A DNA stretch of 64,000 nt from Acinetobacter wuhouensis (GCF_001696605.3 NZ_CP031716.1:3534001-3598000), one strand, 5' to 3'; numbered from the stretch's first letter, positions 1-10,717 are shown. Translations and numbers: made by a program. The notes: a model not told the origin generated them from the sequence alone.

Positions 1-1
1 T

Positions 2-355
<354 letters not shown>

Positions 356-430
356 AGACTAAAAAAACTATTGCCTTTCAATATTTCTCAGTTAGGATGA
401 AATGAATATGTTTCATCTTAACTACTTCAT

Positions 431-1051
431 ATGAGCATTATTCAGCAAGCAACCTACACCCATCACGATGTAGACATTCAATCCCGTGAACATGTTTTTA
501 AAGGCTTTGTTCAGGTTGAAAAAGTGAGCTTGCGACATCGACTATTTAATCAAACAGAATATACACCTGTCATCCATCGTGAGTTGATTCGTCGCAAAGA
601 AGCTGCTGGCGTGTTAATTTACAATGATCAACAACAAAAGTTTGCATTGATTGAACAATTCCGTGTCGGTGCAATGAACGACTCTATTTCACCTTGGCAA
701 CTTGAAATTATTGCAGGTGTTTTAGATGGGGATGAATCGCCAGAGACCTGTATTCGTCGAGAAAGCCTCGAGGAATCAGGATGTGAATTAGATCATGTTG
801 AGCTGTTATTTAGCTTTTATCCATCTGCAGGTGCATGTGATGAAATTTTCCATCTTTATGTCGCTCAAGCAGAACTGCCAGATGAAGGTGGAATCTTTGG
901 CATGCCAGATGAAGGTGAAAACATCAAACTACATATTATTCACTATATTGATTTAAATTTATTATTACAAAGTGACCGTTTACGAAATGCACCTGTGATC
1001 ATGGCTTTACAATGGTTAAAGCAACATTTGCATACTGTAGAGAATGTCTAG
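431..1051 (+). CDS. nudF: ADP-ribose pyrophosphatase (Nudix hydrolase)
   Basis: A 206-residue Nudix hydrolase that probably cleaves ADP-ribose to AMP and ribose 5-phosphate. The Nudix box runs from G96 through E102 to R110-E111 and E114-E115-S-G117, matching Gx5Ex7REUxEExGU except for Ser at the first hydrophobic position. The length and the conserved RVGAMND and SPWQLEIIAG stretches fit the NudF branch. Only 9 bases separate it from cpdA, as in the usual nudF-cpdA operon. No strong ribosome binding site is seen before the chosen ATG. Confidence 0.88.
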   Translation: MSIIQQATYTHHDVDIQSREHVFKGFVQVEKVSLRHRLFNQTEYTPVIHRELIRRKEAAGVLIYNDQQQKFALIEQFRVGAMNDSISPWQLEIIAGVLDGDESPETCIRRESLEESGCELDHVELLFSFYPSAGACDEIFHLYVAQAELPDEGGIFGMPDEGENIKLHIIHYIDLNLLLQSDRLRNAPVIMALQWLKQHLHTVENV

Positions 1052-1060
1052 GGGAAGGAC

Positions 1061-1876
1061 ATGAACGCAGAGAAATTACAACTGACCGAATTTCATAAAG
1101 ATAGAGTGATTATCCAAATTACGGATACACACCTCATGGATCGACCTGAAGCTGAATTTGTCGGGATTAATCCTGAGGAAAACTTTCATGCTGTTATGGA
1201 CGATATCAAACAACAATATCCTCATATTGATGCGATTGTACATACAGGCGATCTTGCGCAGGCAGCTTTTCCTGAAACCTATGACCGTTACATCAATTAT
1301 ATGAAAGCATTTGGTGTCGATTTTTATCATATTCCGGGCAATCACGATAACTTGCGTTTTTTCCCTTTTCATACACCAGAACCTAGCCCTGCTGTGATCA
1401 GCATTGGACAATGGCGAATCATCTTGCTGAATAGTGCGGTGAGTGGGCAGACGGATGGGCATATTCAAGATGAACAATTGCTTGAATTAAAAAAAATATT
1501 AGCACAATTACAAGATTGTTTTGTCATCATCGCTTGTCATCACAACCCTTTTGAGATGAAGTCAAAATGGTTAGATCAGCATAAATTAAAAAATGTAGAT
1601 GAATTAAAAGCAGTGCTTGAACCTTTTCAAAATATCAAGGCATTGATTCATGGTCATGTCCATCAAGAATCACATAATGAATGGAATAGGATTCCCTTTA
1701 TTTCAACACCTGCAACATGTGTGCAATTTAAGCCTTTGAGCCAAGAATTTGCATTTGACCAAATTGCTCCTGGTTACCGTTGCTTACATTTAAAAGCTTC
1801 TGGTGAATTTGAGACAGTTGTGCATCGTTTAAAAAATTTTAAAGTTACAATTAATGAAGAAATTTCAGGTTACTAG
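1061..1876 (+). CDS. cpdA: 3',5'-cyclic-AMP phosphodiesterase CpdA
   Basis: A 271-residue calcineurin-like metallophosphoesterase that hydrolyses cAMP to AMP and so limits CRP (Vfr-type) signalling. Metal-binding motifs are visible in order: D22-x-H24 (TDTHL), GDLAQ, GNHDN, a CHHNP block and GHVHQ. The start has a good ribosome binding site, GGGGAAGGAC, lying in the 9-base gap after nudF, so the two genes are probably co-transcribed. Length is normal for CpdA. Another class III cyclic nucleotide phosphodiesterase is possible, but the nudF context favours CpdA. Confidence 0.88.
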   Translation: MNAEKLQLTEFHKDRVIIQITDTHLMDRPEAEFVGINPEENFHAVMDDIKQQYPHIDAIVHTGDLAQAAFPETYDRYINYMKAFGVDFYHIPGNHDNLRFFPFHTPEPSPAVISIGQWRIILLNSAVSGQTDGHIQDEQLLELKKILAQLQDCFVIIACHHNPFEMKSKWLDQHKLKNVDELKAVLEPFQNIKALIHGHVHQESHNEWNRIPFISTPATCVQFKPLSQEFAFDQIAPGYRCLHLKASGEFETVVHRLKNFKVTINEEISGY

Positions 1877-1927
1877 CTTTTCATTTTGATCTTTTTCCAT
1901 TAAGTTATTCGTCCGATAAGATATGCA

Positions 1928-2009
1928 GAAAGTCGAATTAGGGGCTAGGTGACTTTCATCTTTGTAAAAAAATCTATATGATGACGCCCCCAATAGATCC
2001 GTTCTATTG
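1928..2009 (+). promoter_or_regulatory. Two hairpins in the leader upstream of dksA
   Basis: Two inverted repeats lie 75-160 bases upstream of dksA. GAAAGTC/GACTTTC (1928-1957) has a 16-base loop, and CCAATAGA/TCTATTGG (1989-2009) has a short loop. Neither is followed by a T-run, so they are not typical terminators. They could be a structured 5' leader of dksA or the end of the cpdA transcript. Function is unknown. Confidence 0.3.
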
Positions 2010-2084
2010 GTAGTGATAAAAAAACTTGCATATCACCATATTTTTTGCGTATAGATAATACGTATATGATGAGGAATGCCCTTT

Positions 2085-2612
2085 ATGGCGAATGACAACC
2101 AAAATCAAGTATTGGACGAACAAGTTGATCTTGTAGATGACAAGTCTGCAAAACGTACGCGTAAAACCAAGCCAAAGACAACTGAAGGTGGATCTACAGC
2201 AAGTCTATTTGGCATCGAGCCTTATCAGCCTAAGAAAAATGAAGAATACATGTCTGAGGGGCAACTCGAGCATTTCCGCAAAATCTTATTGGCGTGGAAA
2301 GCAGAATTAATGTCTGAAGTAGATCGTACTTTAAACACCATGCAAGACGAATCTTCATCTTTGCCTGATGTAAATGACCGTGCGACACAAGAAGAAGAAT
2401 TTGCAATCGAACTGCGTACCCGTGACCGTGAACGTAAACTCATTCGTAAAATTGAGCAATCAATTGAAACGATTAAAAATGATGATTACGGTTTCTGTGA
2501 AACGTGTGGTATCGAAATCGGTTTACGCCGCTTAGAAGCGCGCCCAACTGCAACTTTATGTATCGACTGTAAAACACTTGCAGAGATCAAAGAGAAGCAA
2601 AATAACGGTTAA
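2085..2612 (+). CDS. dksA: RNA polymerase-binding transcription factor DksA
   Basis: DksA binds the RNA polymerase secondary channel and works with ppGpp in the stringent response, including control of rRNA promoters. The protein has a charged Lys/Thr-rich N-terminal extension, a coiled-coil region with the acidic tip (SLPDVNDRATQEEEF), and a C-terminal zinc finger C-x2-C...C-x2-C (CETCGIEI...CIDC). I place the start at the second ATG (175 residues): GATGAGGA sits 9-15 bases before it, whereas it nearly touches the upstream ATG at 2076. gluQ follows directly, as in many proteobacteria. Confidence 0.93.
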   Translation: MANDNQNQVLDEQVDLVDDKSAKRTRKTKPKTTEGGSTASLFGIEPYQPKKNEEYMSEGQLEHFRKILLAWKAELMSEVDRTLNTMQDESSSLPDVNDRATQEEEFAIELRTRDRERKLIRKIEQSIETIKNDDYGFCETCGIEIGLRRLEARPTATLCIDCKTLAEIKEKQNNG

Positions 2613-2614
2613 TT

Positions 2615-3553
2615 GTGACTGTTAATGATATCTCAGCCAAGCACAGCTTGGCTCTTGCGCAGCGGCAAAGCGATGCTTTGCTTAATCGCTGCTCATATAA
2701 GGGACGGTTCGCGCCATCGCCAACCGGCCCTTTGCATTTTGGATCACTGATCACTGCGGTTGCAAGTTATTGCGATGCCAAAGCACACAACGGTCAATGG
2801 ATCGTTCGTATCGAAGACACCGATATTCCTCGAATCTATCCCAATAGTGAACAACACATTCTGCAATGCTTAGAAGCATTTGAATTTGAATCTGATGTTG
2901 AAATCATTTATCAACGTCAACGCTTAGACATCTACGAATCGGTTATCGAACAACTCCAACACAAAAAATTAGTCTATGCATGTGAATGCACCCGAAAAAT
3001 GCTCGGTTCAAATCATATTTATGCAGGGACTTGCCGAAAGAAATATTTAGATTTTCAAGACCAAGCTATTCGTGTCAAAGTCGATGATCAATTGATTCGT
3101 TTTGAAGATCGCTTACAAGGTCAACATTGTTCTAATCTTCAACATGACTTAGGTGATTTCGTTTTAAAACGACGTGATGGCATTATCAACTATCAACTGG
3201 CTGTAGTGGTCGATGATTACCTGCAAGGCATGACCCATGTGGTACGTGGTGCAGACTTACTGGATAATACTGAACGACAAATATGGCTTGGACAATGTCT
3301 GAGCTATCCTCCACTGGAATATATGCATTTACCACTCGCCATGAATGAGCAAGGGCAAAAACTATCAAAACAGAACCTTGCTCAAGCCATTGATCCTCAA
3401 CATGCCCCAGAATTGCTTTTACAAGCGATTACAGCACTTGGGCAAGCACCTGTTGATCTTGATCAGCCAAATCAAATGCTTGCTCAAGCAAGCGCACAAT
3501 GGGATATTTCACGTATTCCAAAAGGGACTGAGATTCCTGCAATTTATAAATAA
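2615..3553 (+). CDS. gluQ: Glutamyl-Q tRNA(Asp) synthetase
   Basis: GluQRS attaches glutamate to the queuosine at position 34 of tRNA(Asp). It is a truncated glutamyl-tRNA synthetase lacking the anticodon-binding domain. Visible signatures are the HIGH-like motif in RFAPSPTGPLHFGSL, the zinc site C-x-C...Y...C (ACECTRK, YAGTC) and the KMSKS-like GQKLSKQN. The start is GTG, two bases after the dksA stop. Family members normally begin within a few residues of the RFAPSP block, but here ~29 extra codons precede it, encoded by nested palindromes (2635-2692). The true start may therefore lie inside that segment. Confidence 0.9.
   Translation: MTVNDISAKHSLALAQRQSDALLNRCSYKGRFAPSPTGPLHFGSLITAVASYCDAKAHNGQWIVRIEDTDIPRIYPNSEQHILQCLEAFEFESDVEIIYQRQRLDIYESVIEQLQHKKLVYACECTRKMLGSNHIYAGTCRKKYLDFQDQAIRVKVDDQLIRFEDRLQGQHCSNLQHDLGDFVLKRRDGIINYQLAVVVDDYLQGMTHVVRGADLLDNTERQIWLGQCLSYPPLEYMHLPLAMNEQGQKLSKQNLAQAIDPQHAPELLLQAITALGQAPVDLDQPNQMLAQASAQWDISRIPKGTEIPAIYK
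2635..2692. repeat. Nested palindromes inside the gluQ 5' end
   Basis: Two adjacent inverted repeats. AGCCAAG-cacag-CTTGGCT occupies 2635-2653. GCAGCG/CGCTGC (2659-2664 and 2687-2692) encloses a second stem GCAAAGC-gat-GCTTTGC (2665-2681). The segment is in frame with gluQ and supplies most of its unusual N-terminal extension. The inner core AAAGCGATGCTTT resembles AAAGCGTTGCTTT in the rRNA spacer hairpin at 63780-63820, which suggests a dispersed short palindromic element. Confidence 0.75.
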
Positions 3554-3564
3554 ATTTTCCCATT

Positions 3565-3595
3565 AAAAAAGCCATTTGCGAACAAATGGCTTTTA
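3565..3595. terminator. Bidirectional terminator between gluQ and ftsW
   Basis: AAAAGCCATTTG and its complement CAAATGGCTTTT form a 12-bp stem around a short loop, flanked by A and T runs on opposite sides. It can serve both gluQ (plus) and ftsW (minus). Confidence 0.85.
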
Positions 3596-3620
3596 CATTT
3601 TCCACGTCTAATCAATAAAA

Positions 3621-4817
3621 TTAGAAACTAGACTCTTCTCTTGATGGATTGGCAACTTTGGTCGATGCATCAATTTTTAAGATTAAACTAATCATCACCG
3701 CACACATAATCAAAGATGAACCACCATAACTAATAAATGGTAAAGTCAAACCTTTGGTTGGGAGCATCCCCATATTCATTCCTGCATTCACCAAAATTTG
3801 TAGCAAGAAAATGATACTGATGCCATAAGCCAAATAGCCTGCACGTAAATATTGATGATTCAACGCACGCTGACCAATTTTAATACAGCTAATCACCATC
3901 GCAAAAGACAACACTAAAACAGTGCTAATTCCGAAGAAGCCAAACTCCTCACCAAGAATTGCCAACATGAAGTCCGTATGTGCCTCTGGAAGATAAGACA
4001 TTTTCTGAATACTATGCCCGAGTCCAACTCCAAACCATTCACCACGCCCAAATGCCATCAATGCATTGGACAACTGATAGCCTGACCCTAGAGGATCTGC
4101 CCATGGGTTTGAGAATGACATCAAACGCTCATAGCGATAAGGTTCAAATACAATTAAGAAGACAAATGCAATCAGAATCGCCCCAAAAGCAAAACCGAAT
4201 TGAATCATCGGTGCGCCAGCCAAGAAGAATACACCCAGCATGGAAACTGCAATCACCACAGTTGCCCCTAAATCGGGTTCAGCAATAATTAGCCCCACCG
4301 TCAATAGCATCACCACACCCAGTCGAATCAAACCTTTAACATTATTTCGAACTTCTTCAGCACGGCGTACAACATAATCCGCAGTAAAAATCGTCATCAT
4401 CACTTTGGCGACTTCGGTTGCCTGTAATGTAAAACCACCGACCCGTATCCAACGGGTAGAACCATTAACTTCGGTTCCCACCAGCAACACTGCAAGCAAT
4501 AATCCTATCGTGATTAACCACAAAGGGAATGTATTATTAAACCAAATATTTAAAGATACCCGATAAGTAATCACTGCTGCGACCAGTGCAACGACGATTG
4601 AAATTGCATGACGAATCACGTAATGGAATTCATTTTCATGCATTCTTTCTGCATAAGGCATAGAGGCCGAAGCCACCATCACCGTACCAATACATAACAG
4701 CGAAATCACACAGAAAATAAGTACATTCCGTGGGGTAATTTCCGCTGGCACTTTAGGCAGCCAGCGGTCATAAACTTGATTAATTTTACTTATAGTCGTC
4801 TGAGCTAACCCAGCCAT
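3621..4817 (-). CDS. ftsW: Peptidoglycan glycosyltransferase FtsW
   Basis: A 398-residue SEDS-family polytopic membrane protein that polymerises lipid II at the division septum with PBP3. About ten hydrophobic segments are visible, with the family's conserved stretches EPDLGA, ILGEEFGF and the C-terminal LPFISYGGSS. RodA is the main alternative, but the position directly after murD (11-base gap) in a division/cell-wall cluster supports FtsW. The start has GGAATGTAAG-type sequence upstream. The bidirectional terminator at 3565-3595 follows the stop. Confidence 0.92.
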   Translation of the reverse strand: MAGLAQTTISKINQVYDRWLPKVPAEITPRNVLIFCVISLLCIGTVMVASASMPYAERMHENEFHYVIRHAISIVVALVAAVITYRVSLNIWFNNTFPLWLITIGLLLAVLLVGTEVNGSTRWIRVGGFTLQATEVAKVMMTIFTADYVVRRAEEVRNNVKGLIRLGVVMLLTVGLIIAEPDLGATVVIAVSMLGVFFLAGAPMIQFGFAFGAILIAFVFLIVFEPYRYERLMSFSNPWADPLGSGYQLSNALMAFGRGEWFGVGLGHSIQKMSYLPEAHTDFMLAILGEEFGFFGISTVLVLSFAMVISCIKIGQRALNHQYLRAGYLAYGISIIFLLQILVNAGMNMGMLPTKGLTLPFISYGGSSLIMCAVMISLILKIDASTKVANPSREESSF

Positions 4818-4828
4818 ACTTACATTCC

Positions 4829-6262
<1,434 letters not shown>

Positions 6263-6345
6263 TCACTTTCTGGCTATTTTTTTGTGTCAGTGCGTAAAAA
6301 AACTGTCATAAAAATATGATGTGGCTCAAACGATCTTTCAAAGTC

Positions 6346-6897
6346 TTAAATCGAATTGAGAAAGAGTGAAAATAAATTCCCTGCACCAAAACCAACACCG
6401 AGTAATAAAGCAATCCAAATCCACCCACCCAGGACGTTATACAGCATAAATACTGGCATTTTCATATGCCCTGCACCTGCCGCAAAAGGTGCAAAAGAAC
6501 GAACAAAGGGAACAAAACGTGCAACTAGAATGGTTTTACCACCATGCTTTTTAAAATAATGATTGGTCTTTTGAATATATTCAGGCTTAAACCAACGTGA
6601 ATGTGCATGGAAAAATTTAAAACCTAAAACACGACCCGTATAATAATTCACCATATAGCCAAGAATGGAAGCAATGATCAGTAACACGCCCATATAATGC
6701 AAATGCACATCATCAGCAGTTGAGCACAATGCACCGATGGCGATCAGCAAACTATCCCCAGGTAGAAAAAACATAAATACTGAGCCTGTTTCTGCAAAAA
6801 TAATCAGAAACAAAATGGCATAAATCCACAGCCCATAATTTTCTAAAATCGAAGGAAGTAATTGTTCTAAGTGAAGTAGAAAATCAATCAAACCCAA
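6346..6897 (-). CDS. DedA family membrane protein
   Basis: A 183-residue DedA/VTT-domain inner-membrane protein. Members are linked to undecaprenyl phosphate or phosphatidylethanolamine flipping, envelope homeostasis and resistance to cationic antimicrobials. Conserved features include FAETGSVFMFFLPGDSLL near residue 33-50 and the FxRFxPxxRxFxPxxAG signature (VARFVPFVRSFAPFAAG) near residue 125-140. Several hydrophobic helices are visible. It lies downstream of the rib operon but is separated from ribE by a strong terminator, so it probably has its own promoter. The substrate is not determinable here. Confidence 0.85.
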   Translation of the reverse strand: MGLIDFLLHLEQLLPSILENYGLWIYAILFLIIFAETGSVFMFFLPGDSLLIAIGALCSTADDVHLHYMGVLLIIASILGYMVNYYTGRVLGFKFFHAHSRWFKPEYIQKTNHYFKKHGGKTILVARFVPFVRSFAPFAAGAGHMKMPVFMLYNVLGGWIWIALLLGVGFGAGNLFSLFLNSI

Positions 6898-6950
6898 TGC
6901 TCATTGTGAATATCGAGCCTATATTAGCTTAAAATTCGCCAATAAATATT

Positions 6951-6979
6951 AAAAAAGCCTAAATAAATTAGGCTTTTTC
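6951..6979 (-). terminator. Terminator of the rib operon
   Basis: AAAAAAGCCTAA...TTAGGCTTTTTC forms a stem with T-runs in both directions. It sits 30 bases after ribE on the minus strand and separates it from the DedA gene. Confidence 0.8.
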
Positions 6980-7010
6980 TACACGGAATACTCAGAATGA
7001 AATGAATTTA

Positions 7011-7670
7011 TTATTTTAAAAAGCCATGCTCTGCCAAAAAATCCATGCTTAATTTTGACTCTGCTTTGGGTTCAGCTGCCTTATCACCTAGCAATAAACG
7101 CTCAATATAGCGGGCTAATACATCGACCTCTAAGTTCACCTTCGTACCAACTTTCCATGTGCCGATATTGGTACGTTCAGCGGTATGTGGAATTAAATTT
7201 AAGCTTAATACGTTGCCATTCAAATGGTTAATCGTCAGGCTAATCCCATCTACAGTAATTGAGCCTTTTTCAGCTAAATATTTGGCAATTTCAGCAGGTG
7301 CGGTGACTTCAAAATAAAGCGAACGTGCATCTGAGCGAACCACAGTAATTTCACCCACTACATCGACATGACCACTGACAATATGTCCACCAAAACGCGT
7401 GGTCGGCAACATGGCTTTTTCAACATTGACAGGCTGACCCACTTTCCAACTCGCTAAAGTTGAGCGATTCAAGCTTTCACGCGATACATCAGCCGCATAC
7501 CAGTTTTCACCCCAGTCGATCACCGTCAGGCAAATTCCGTTGGTTGCGATCGAATCACCCAAATGCACATCAGACATATCAAGATCAGTTTGAATACGTA
7601 GACGAACATCACCGCCTACACTTTGCAAGCTTTCAACTTTACCTAAACTTTCAACAATGCCCGTGAACAT
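7011..7670 (-). CDS. ribE: Riboflavin synthase alpha chain
   Basis: This enzyme dismutates two 6,7-dimethyl-8-ribityllumazine molecules to riboflavin. It shows the diagnostic start MFTGIVESLGKV and two tandem lumazine-binding repeats; the second begins around GGHIVSGHVDVVGEI near residue 95. At 219 residues it has normal length plus a short charged C-terminal tail. It is the last gene of a minus-strand cluster with nrdR, ribD and a DNA methyltransferase. The symbol ribC is used for the same gene in some genomes. Confidence 0.93.
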   Translation of the reverse strand: MFTGIVESLGKVESLQSVGGDVRLRIQTDLDMSDVHLGDSIATNGICLTVIDWGENWYAADVSRESLNRSTLASWKVGQPVNVEKAMLPTTRFGGHIVSGHVDVVGEITVVRSDARSLYFEVTAPAEIAKYLAEKGSITVDGISLTINHLNGNVLSLNLIPHTAERTNIGTWKVGTKVNLEVDVLARYIERLLLGDKAAEPKAESKLSMDFLAEHGFLK

Positions 7671-7762
7671 AATTTTATCCTGCCCTCAATCATTGAGGAG
7701 TTTTAGCTAATGTTTCTATTTTACTGTGTCTGATGAATCTGTCTAATTAGACAGAAGAAATA

Positions 7763-9067
7763 TTACCACAATGCCAACTGCGTACTCACACCAGACGTAT
7801 CCACACCACCCAATTCAGCAAAATGATAAAGCTGACCAAGTAACTGTCGCAATGGCGGTCCAGACTTAGCATGAGTATCCGTAATCACAATAAACTCAAG
7901 TACACGTGCACGCTCAGATTGACGCTGTTTACTCACTCGATAACGTGGCACATCTTGAGTCAATAAAGTCACCTTGCCACGTTTTAAATTGGCCGCCAAC
8001 AAATCTTTGGCTTCAATATTTCCATCAGTTGAATAACTAGTGAGAATATAACGTGCATTGATGGTTTCCAATAAACTCTCATAAGCTTCTTGTGCATGCT
8101 TAGAGGAGTTATATGGACTTGGACGCTCTTTACGCCATGCACGGTCAATTCCGCTCTTAAACCCTTTGGTATCAGGTGTCGGTAAATCGACTTGATCCCA
8201 TAAAGTTAAAGAATTGAGTACATGATAATTACTGCTGTACGCATGTTGATTATATGGTGGATCGAGATATGCAACATCGACTTCAAAACCACTCATTTGA
8301 TTCGCCAAATGCTGTGCATCTACACACCACATTTCCGCCATTGGTGTTTTTTGTTTGGTATCACCGACTTCGCTAAAACGACTTGGGGTTAACCACAACA
8401 AAGATTCAATCCGTTCTAAAGCAGTTTGGGTCTTGCCACCCCAGCCATGATGGAAACTTTTAAATACACCACTGGTATTACTGACAAAACTGGCTGAATA
8501 GAGTAATGGCGCAAGTAAAGCACTCATTTCGACATCATCAATTGCGCCTTGAGCTTGCCATGTTGCAATCTGCTGACGAATGGCATCAATCCGCATGCCA
8601 TTACGACGTTTAAAGAATAAACGGTCACGTGCAGGATCGTAGATTTCATCATTACGTGGGCAAAGATTATGCGTCACCCAACCTTTAACTTCAGGTAAGC
8701 GGTTTAAATAATCAATCGCTTTTTGATAACCGCCTAATTCTTTAAATGCAGGTGCATCAGTACATGCAAGAATGGCATGATTCAATGCATGGCTATAGGG
8801 TTCCCAGTCATTGGCAATCACACGATAACCATTTTGACGCGCTAGACGTGATACCACGCCACTGCCTGCAAAAAAGTCAGCGAAAATTGGCGCACGCTTC
8901 CCTTTCGGATTCAACGTCCCCGTAATTTCCAAGGCTTCCAGAATCAGATGCAACAAACGGCGCTTATTTCCTAAATAAGGAACAAGCTGATGAAAAAGGT
9001 ATTCATCTGTCGTACGCGCAGCATGACGACGTTTGTGATAAACCGATGTAGGTGACTCTGAATTCAT
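7763..9067 (-). CDS. D12-class DNA adenine-N6 methyltransferase
   Basis: A 434-residue DNA methyltransferase of the D12 (Dam-like, alpha) class. Motif order is PYLGNKRRL (motif X-like, residues ~32-40), DFFAGSGVV (SAM-binding motif I, ~64-72) and YLDPPYNQ (catalytic DPPY, ~268-275). It overlaps the ribD stop by 4 bases (ATGA), so it is translationally coupled within the riboflavin operon. No restriction endonuclease gene lies nearby, so it appears to be a solitary methylase. Recognition sequence and any regulatory role cannot be read from the sequence. Confidence 0.87.
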   Translation of the reverse strand: MNSESPTSVYHKRRHAARTTDEYLFHQLVPYLGNKRRLLHLILEALEITGTLNPKGKRAPIFADFFAGSGVVSRLARQNGYRVIANDWEPYSHALNHAILACTDAPAFKELGGYQKAIDYLNRLPEVKGWVTHNLCPRNDEIYDPARDRLFFKRRNGMRIDAIRQQIATWQAQGAIDDVEMSALLAPLLYSASFVSNTSGVFKSFHHGWGGKTQTALERIESLLWLTPSRFSEVGDTKQKTPMAEMWCVDAQHLANQMSGFEVDVAYLDPPYNQHAYSSNYHVLNSLTLWDQVDLPTPDTKGFKSGIDRAWRKERPSPYNSSKHAQEAYESLLETINARYILTSYSTDGNIEAKDLLAANLKRGKVTLLTQDVPRYRVSKQRQSERARVLEFIVITDTHAKSGPPLRQLLGQLYHFAELGGVDTSGVSTQLALW

Positions 9068-10191
9068 ACTGACTCTTGTGACGGGATAAGTCTTAAGCGA
9101 ATGTCATCACCAAACTGATGTACATCTGCAAGCTTAAAACGTAATTGTTGTGCCATGCTTTCAAATTGCGCATTGAACATAGCACGTGCCGATTGACCCA
9201 ATAGGGTAGGTGCAACATAACTGATCAATTCATCGACCAGTTTTTCCTGCAAAAATGCAGTAGATAATGTCGCACCTGCTTCAACCAGCACATCATAAAT
9301 TTGAAAATCTTTTAAAGTTCGAAGCAAATCATGTAACGACTGGACTTCTAATTGTACCACGCCTAATTCCGCCAGTTCCTGACGAAATGGTCCCATGACC
9401 ATCACTGTATCAGGTTGTTTAAGAATTTGAGCACTTAAAGGTAAACGTCCTTGACGATCTAAAATCACCCTTTTCGGCTGAACAATAGTGTCAAGATCAA
9501 TTACTTTTCCATCAACATCAAACAATGAACGGACATTGAGTAATGGATCATCTACAAGAATAGTTTCAATTCCTGTAATGACTGCCCCTGAAATTGCACG
9601 CCAATGTTGCACATCTTGACGAGATTCAGCACCTGTAATCCACTTAGACTCACCAGAAGCCATTGCAGTACGACCATCTAAACTTGATGCAACTTTTAAG
9701 CGCACATAAGGCATATTACATGCCATCGCTTTTAAAAAGCCTTTATTTTGCACTTCTGCTTCGGCAGTACACACATCTGTAATAACGTGAATCCCTGCTT
9801 GGCGCAAAATTTCGATGCCTTTTCCTGCAACAAGCGGATTTGGATCTGCACATGCCACCACAACTTTAGCCACACCTGCTTCAACCAGGCCTTTGGCACA
9901 CGGCGGTGTACGTCCATAATGCGCACATGGCTCTAAAGTCACATAGGCGGTTGCACCACGAGCTTGCTCACCTGCTTCACGCATCGCAAACACTTCTGCA
10001 TGTGAACCACCGACAGGGGCTGTTGCACCACGTCCAACAATCACTCCATCTTTTACAATGACACAACCGACAGCAGGATTAGGACGAGTTCGGTAAATTG
10101 CTTTCTCAGCCTCAGCAATGGCTTGACGCATCCAAACCTGATCCTCACTTAAGGCATCATTGTGTTTAGAATCTAGCGCATACTCAGACAT
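9064..10191 (-). CDS. ribD: Riboflavin biosynthesis bifunctional deaminase/reductase RibD
   Basis: RibD catalyses the second and third steps of riboflavin synthesis: deamination of the pyrimidine from GTP, then reduction of its ribose side chain. The N-terminal deaminase domain (about residues 18-160) carries the zinc site HAE and PCAHYGRTPPC. The C-terminal reductase domain begins near PYVRLKVASSLDGR and includes the NADPH-binding region. The length (375) is typical. The stop overlaps the methyltransferase start by 4 bases, and nrdR lies 61 bases upstream, the classic nrdR-ribD arrangement. Confidence 0.95.
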   Translation of the reverse strand: MSEYALDSKHNDALSEDQVWMRQAIAEAEKAIYRTRPNPAVGCVIVKDGVIVGRGATAPVGGSHAEVFAMREAGEQARGATAYVTLEPCAHYGRTPPCAKGLVEAGVAKVVVACADPNPLVAGKGIEILRQAGIHVITDVCTAEAEVQNKGFLKAMACNMPYVRLKVASSLDGRTAMASGESKWITGAESRQDVQHWRAISGAVITGIETILVDDPLLNVRSLFDVDGKVIDLDTIVQPKRVILDRQGRLPLSAQILKQPDTVMVMGPFRQELAELGVVQLEVQSLHDLLRTLKDFQIYDVLVEAGATLSTAFLQEKLVDELISYVAPTLLGQSARAMFNAQFESMAQQLRFKLADVHQFGDDIRLRLIPSQESV

Positions 10192-10252
10192 ATAATTCCT
10201 AATGAATATTGATCAACAATCGTACAGGGCAATATTAACAATAATTTTTACA

Positions 10253-10717
10253 TCAATGATCTTTACCATGATCTTGCATTTGCTCGATCTGATCACGGAA
10301 CGCATTGATATCTTGGAAATCTTGATACACCGAAGCAAAACGCACATAAGCCACATGATCCAATGCAAACAATGATTTCATGACAATCTCACCAATGGTA
10401 CGTGAGCGAACATCACGCTCCCCTAAACGGCGAATTTGTAGTTGAATATCATTAATCACTGTTTCAATCTGCTCTTGCGTGACTGGTCTTTTCTGCAAAG
10501 CATGCATTAATGAACGACGTAATTTGGCTTCATCAAACGGTTCATTTTTACCATCAGACTTGGTCACACGAGGCATCACCACCTCATAACTTTCAAATGT
10601 GGTAAAACGCTCACCACAACTAATACATTCACGACGTCGACGAATCTGACTCCCTTCGGCAGCCAAACGCGAATCAATCACTTTACTATCTGCGGCGTTG
10701 CAAAATGGACAATGCAT
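10253..10717 (-). CDS. nrdR: Transcriptional repressor NrdR
   Basis: NrdR is a zinc-ribbon/ATP-cone repressor of ribonucleotide reductase genes that senses dATP/ATP. The protein begins [17 protein letters not shown] and shows two CxxC pairs (CPFC, CISC) followed by the ATP-cone domain from about residue 48. Length (154) is standard. It heads the nrdR-ribD cluster on the minus strand. No ribonucleotide reductase gene is in the window. Confidence 0.96.
   Translation of the reverse strand: MHCPFCNAADSKVIDSRLAAEGSQIRRRRECISCGERFTTFESYEVVMPRVTKSDGKNEPFDEAKLRRSLMHALQKRPVTQEQIETVINDIQLQIRRLGERDVRSRTIGEIVMKSLFALDHVAYVRFASVYQDFQDINAFRDQIEQMQDHGKDH

Noticed and set aside
1076..1477. 133-codon minus-strand frame
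   Set aside because: It lies wholly within cpdA on the opposite strand, and its composition follows from that gene.
3345..3566. 73-codon frame across the gluQ 3' end
   Set aside because: It is out of frame within gluQ and has no protein features. gluQ itself runs intact to its stop.
10200..10252. FMN riboswitch in the rib operon
   Set aside because: The gap between nrdR and ribD is only ~60 bases and shows no RFN-element motifs; ribE and ribD here follow other genes directly.
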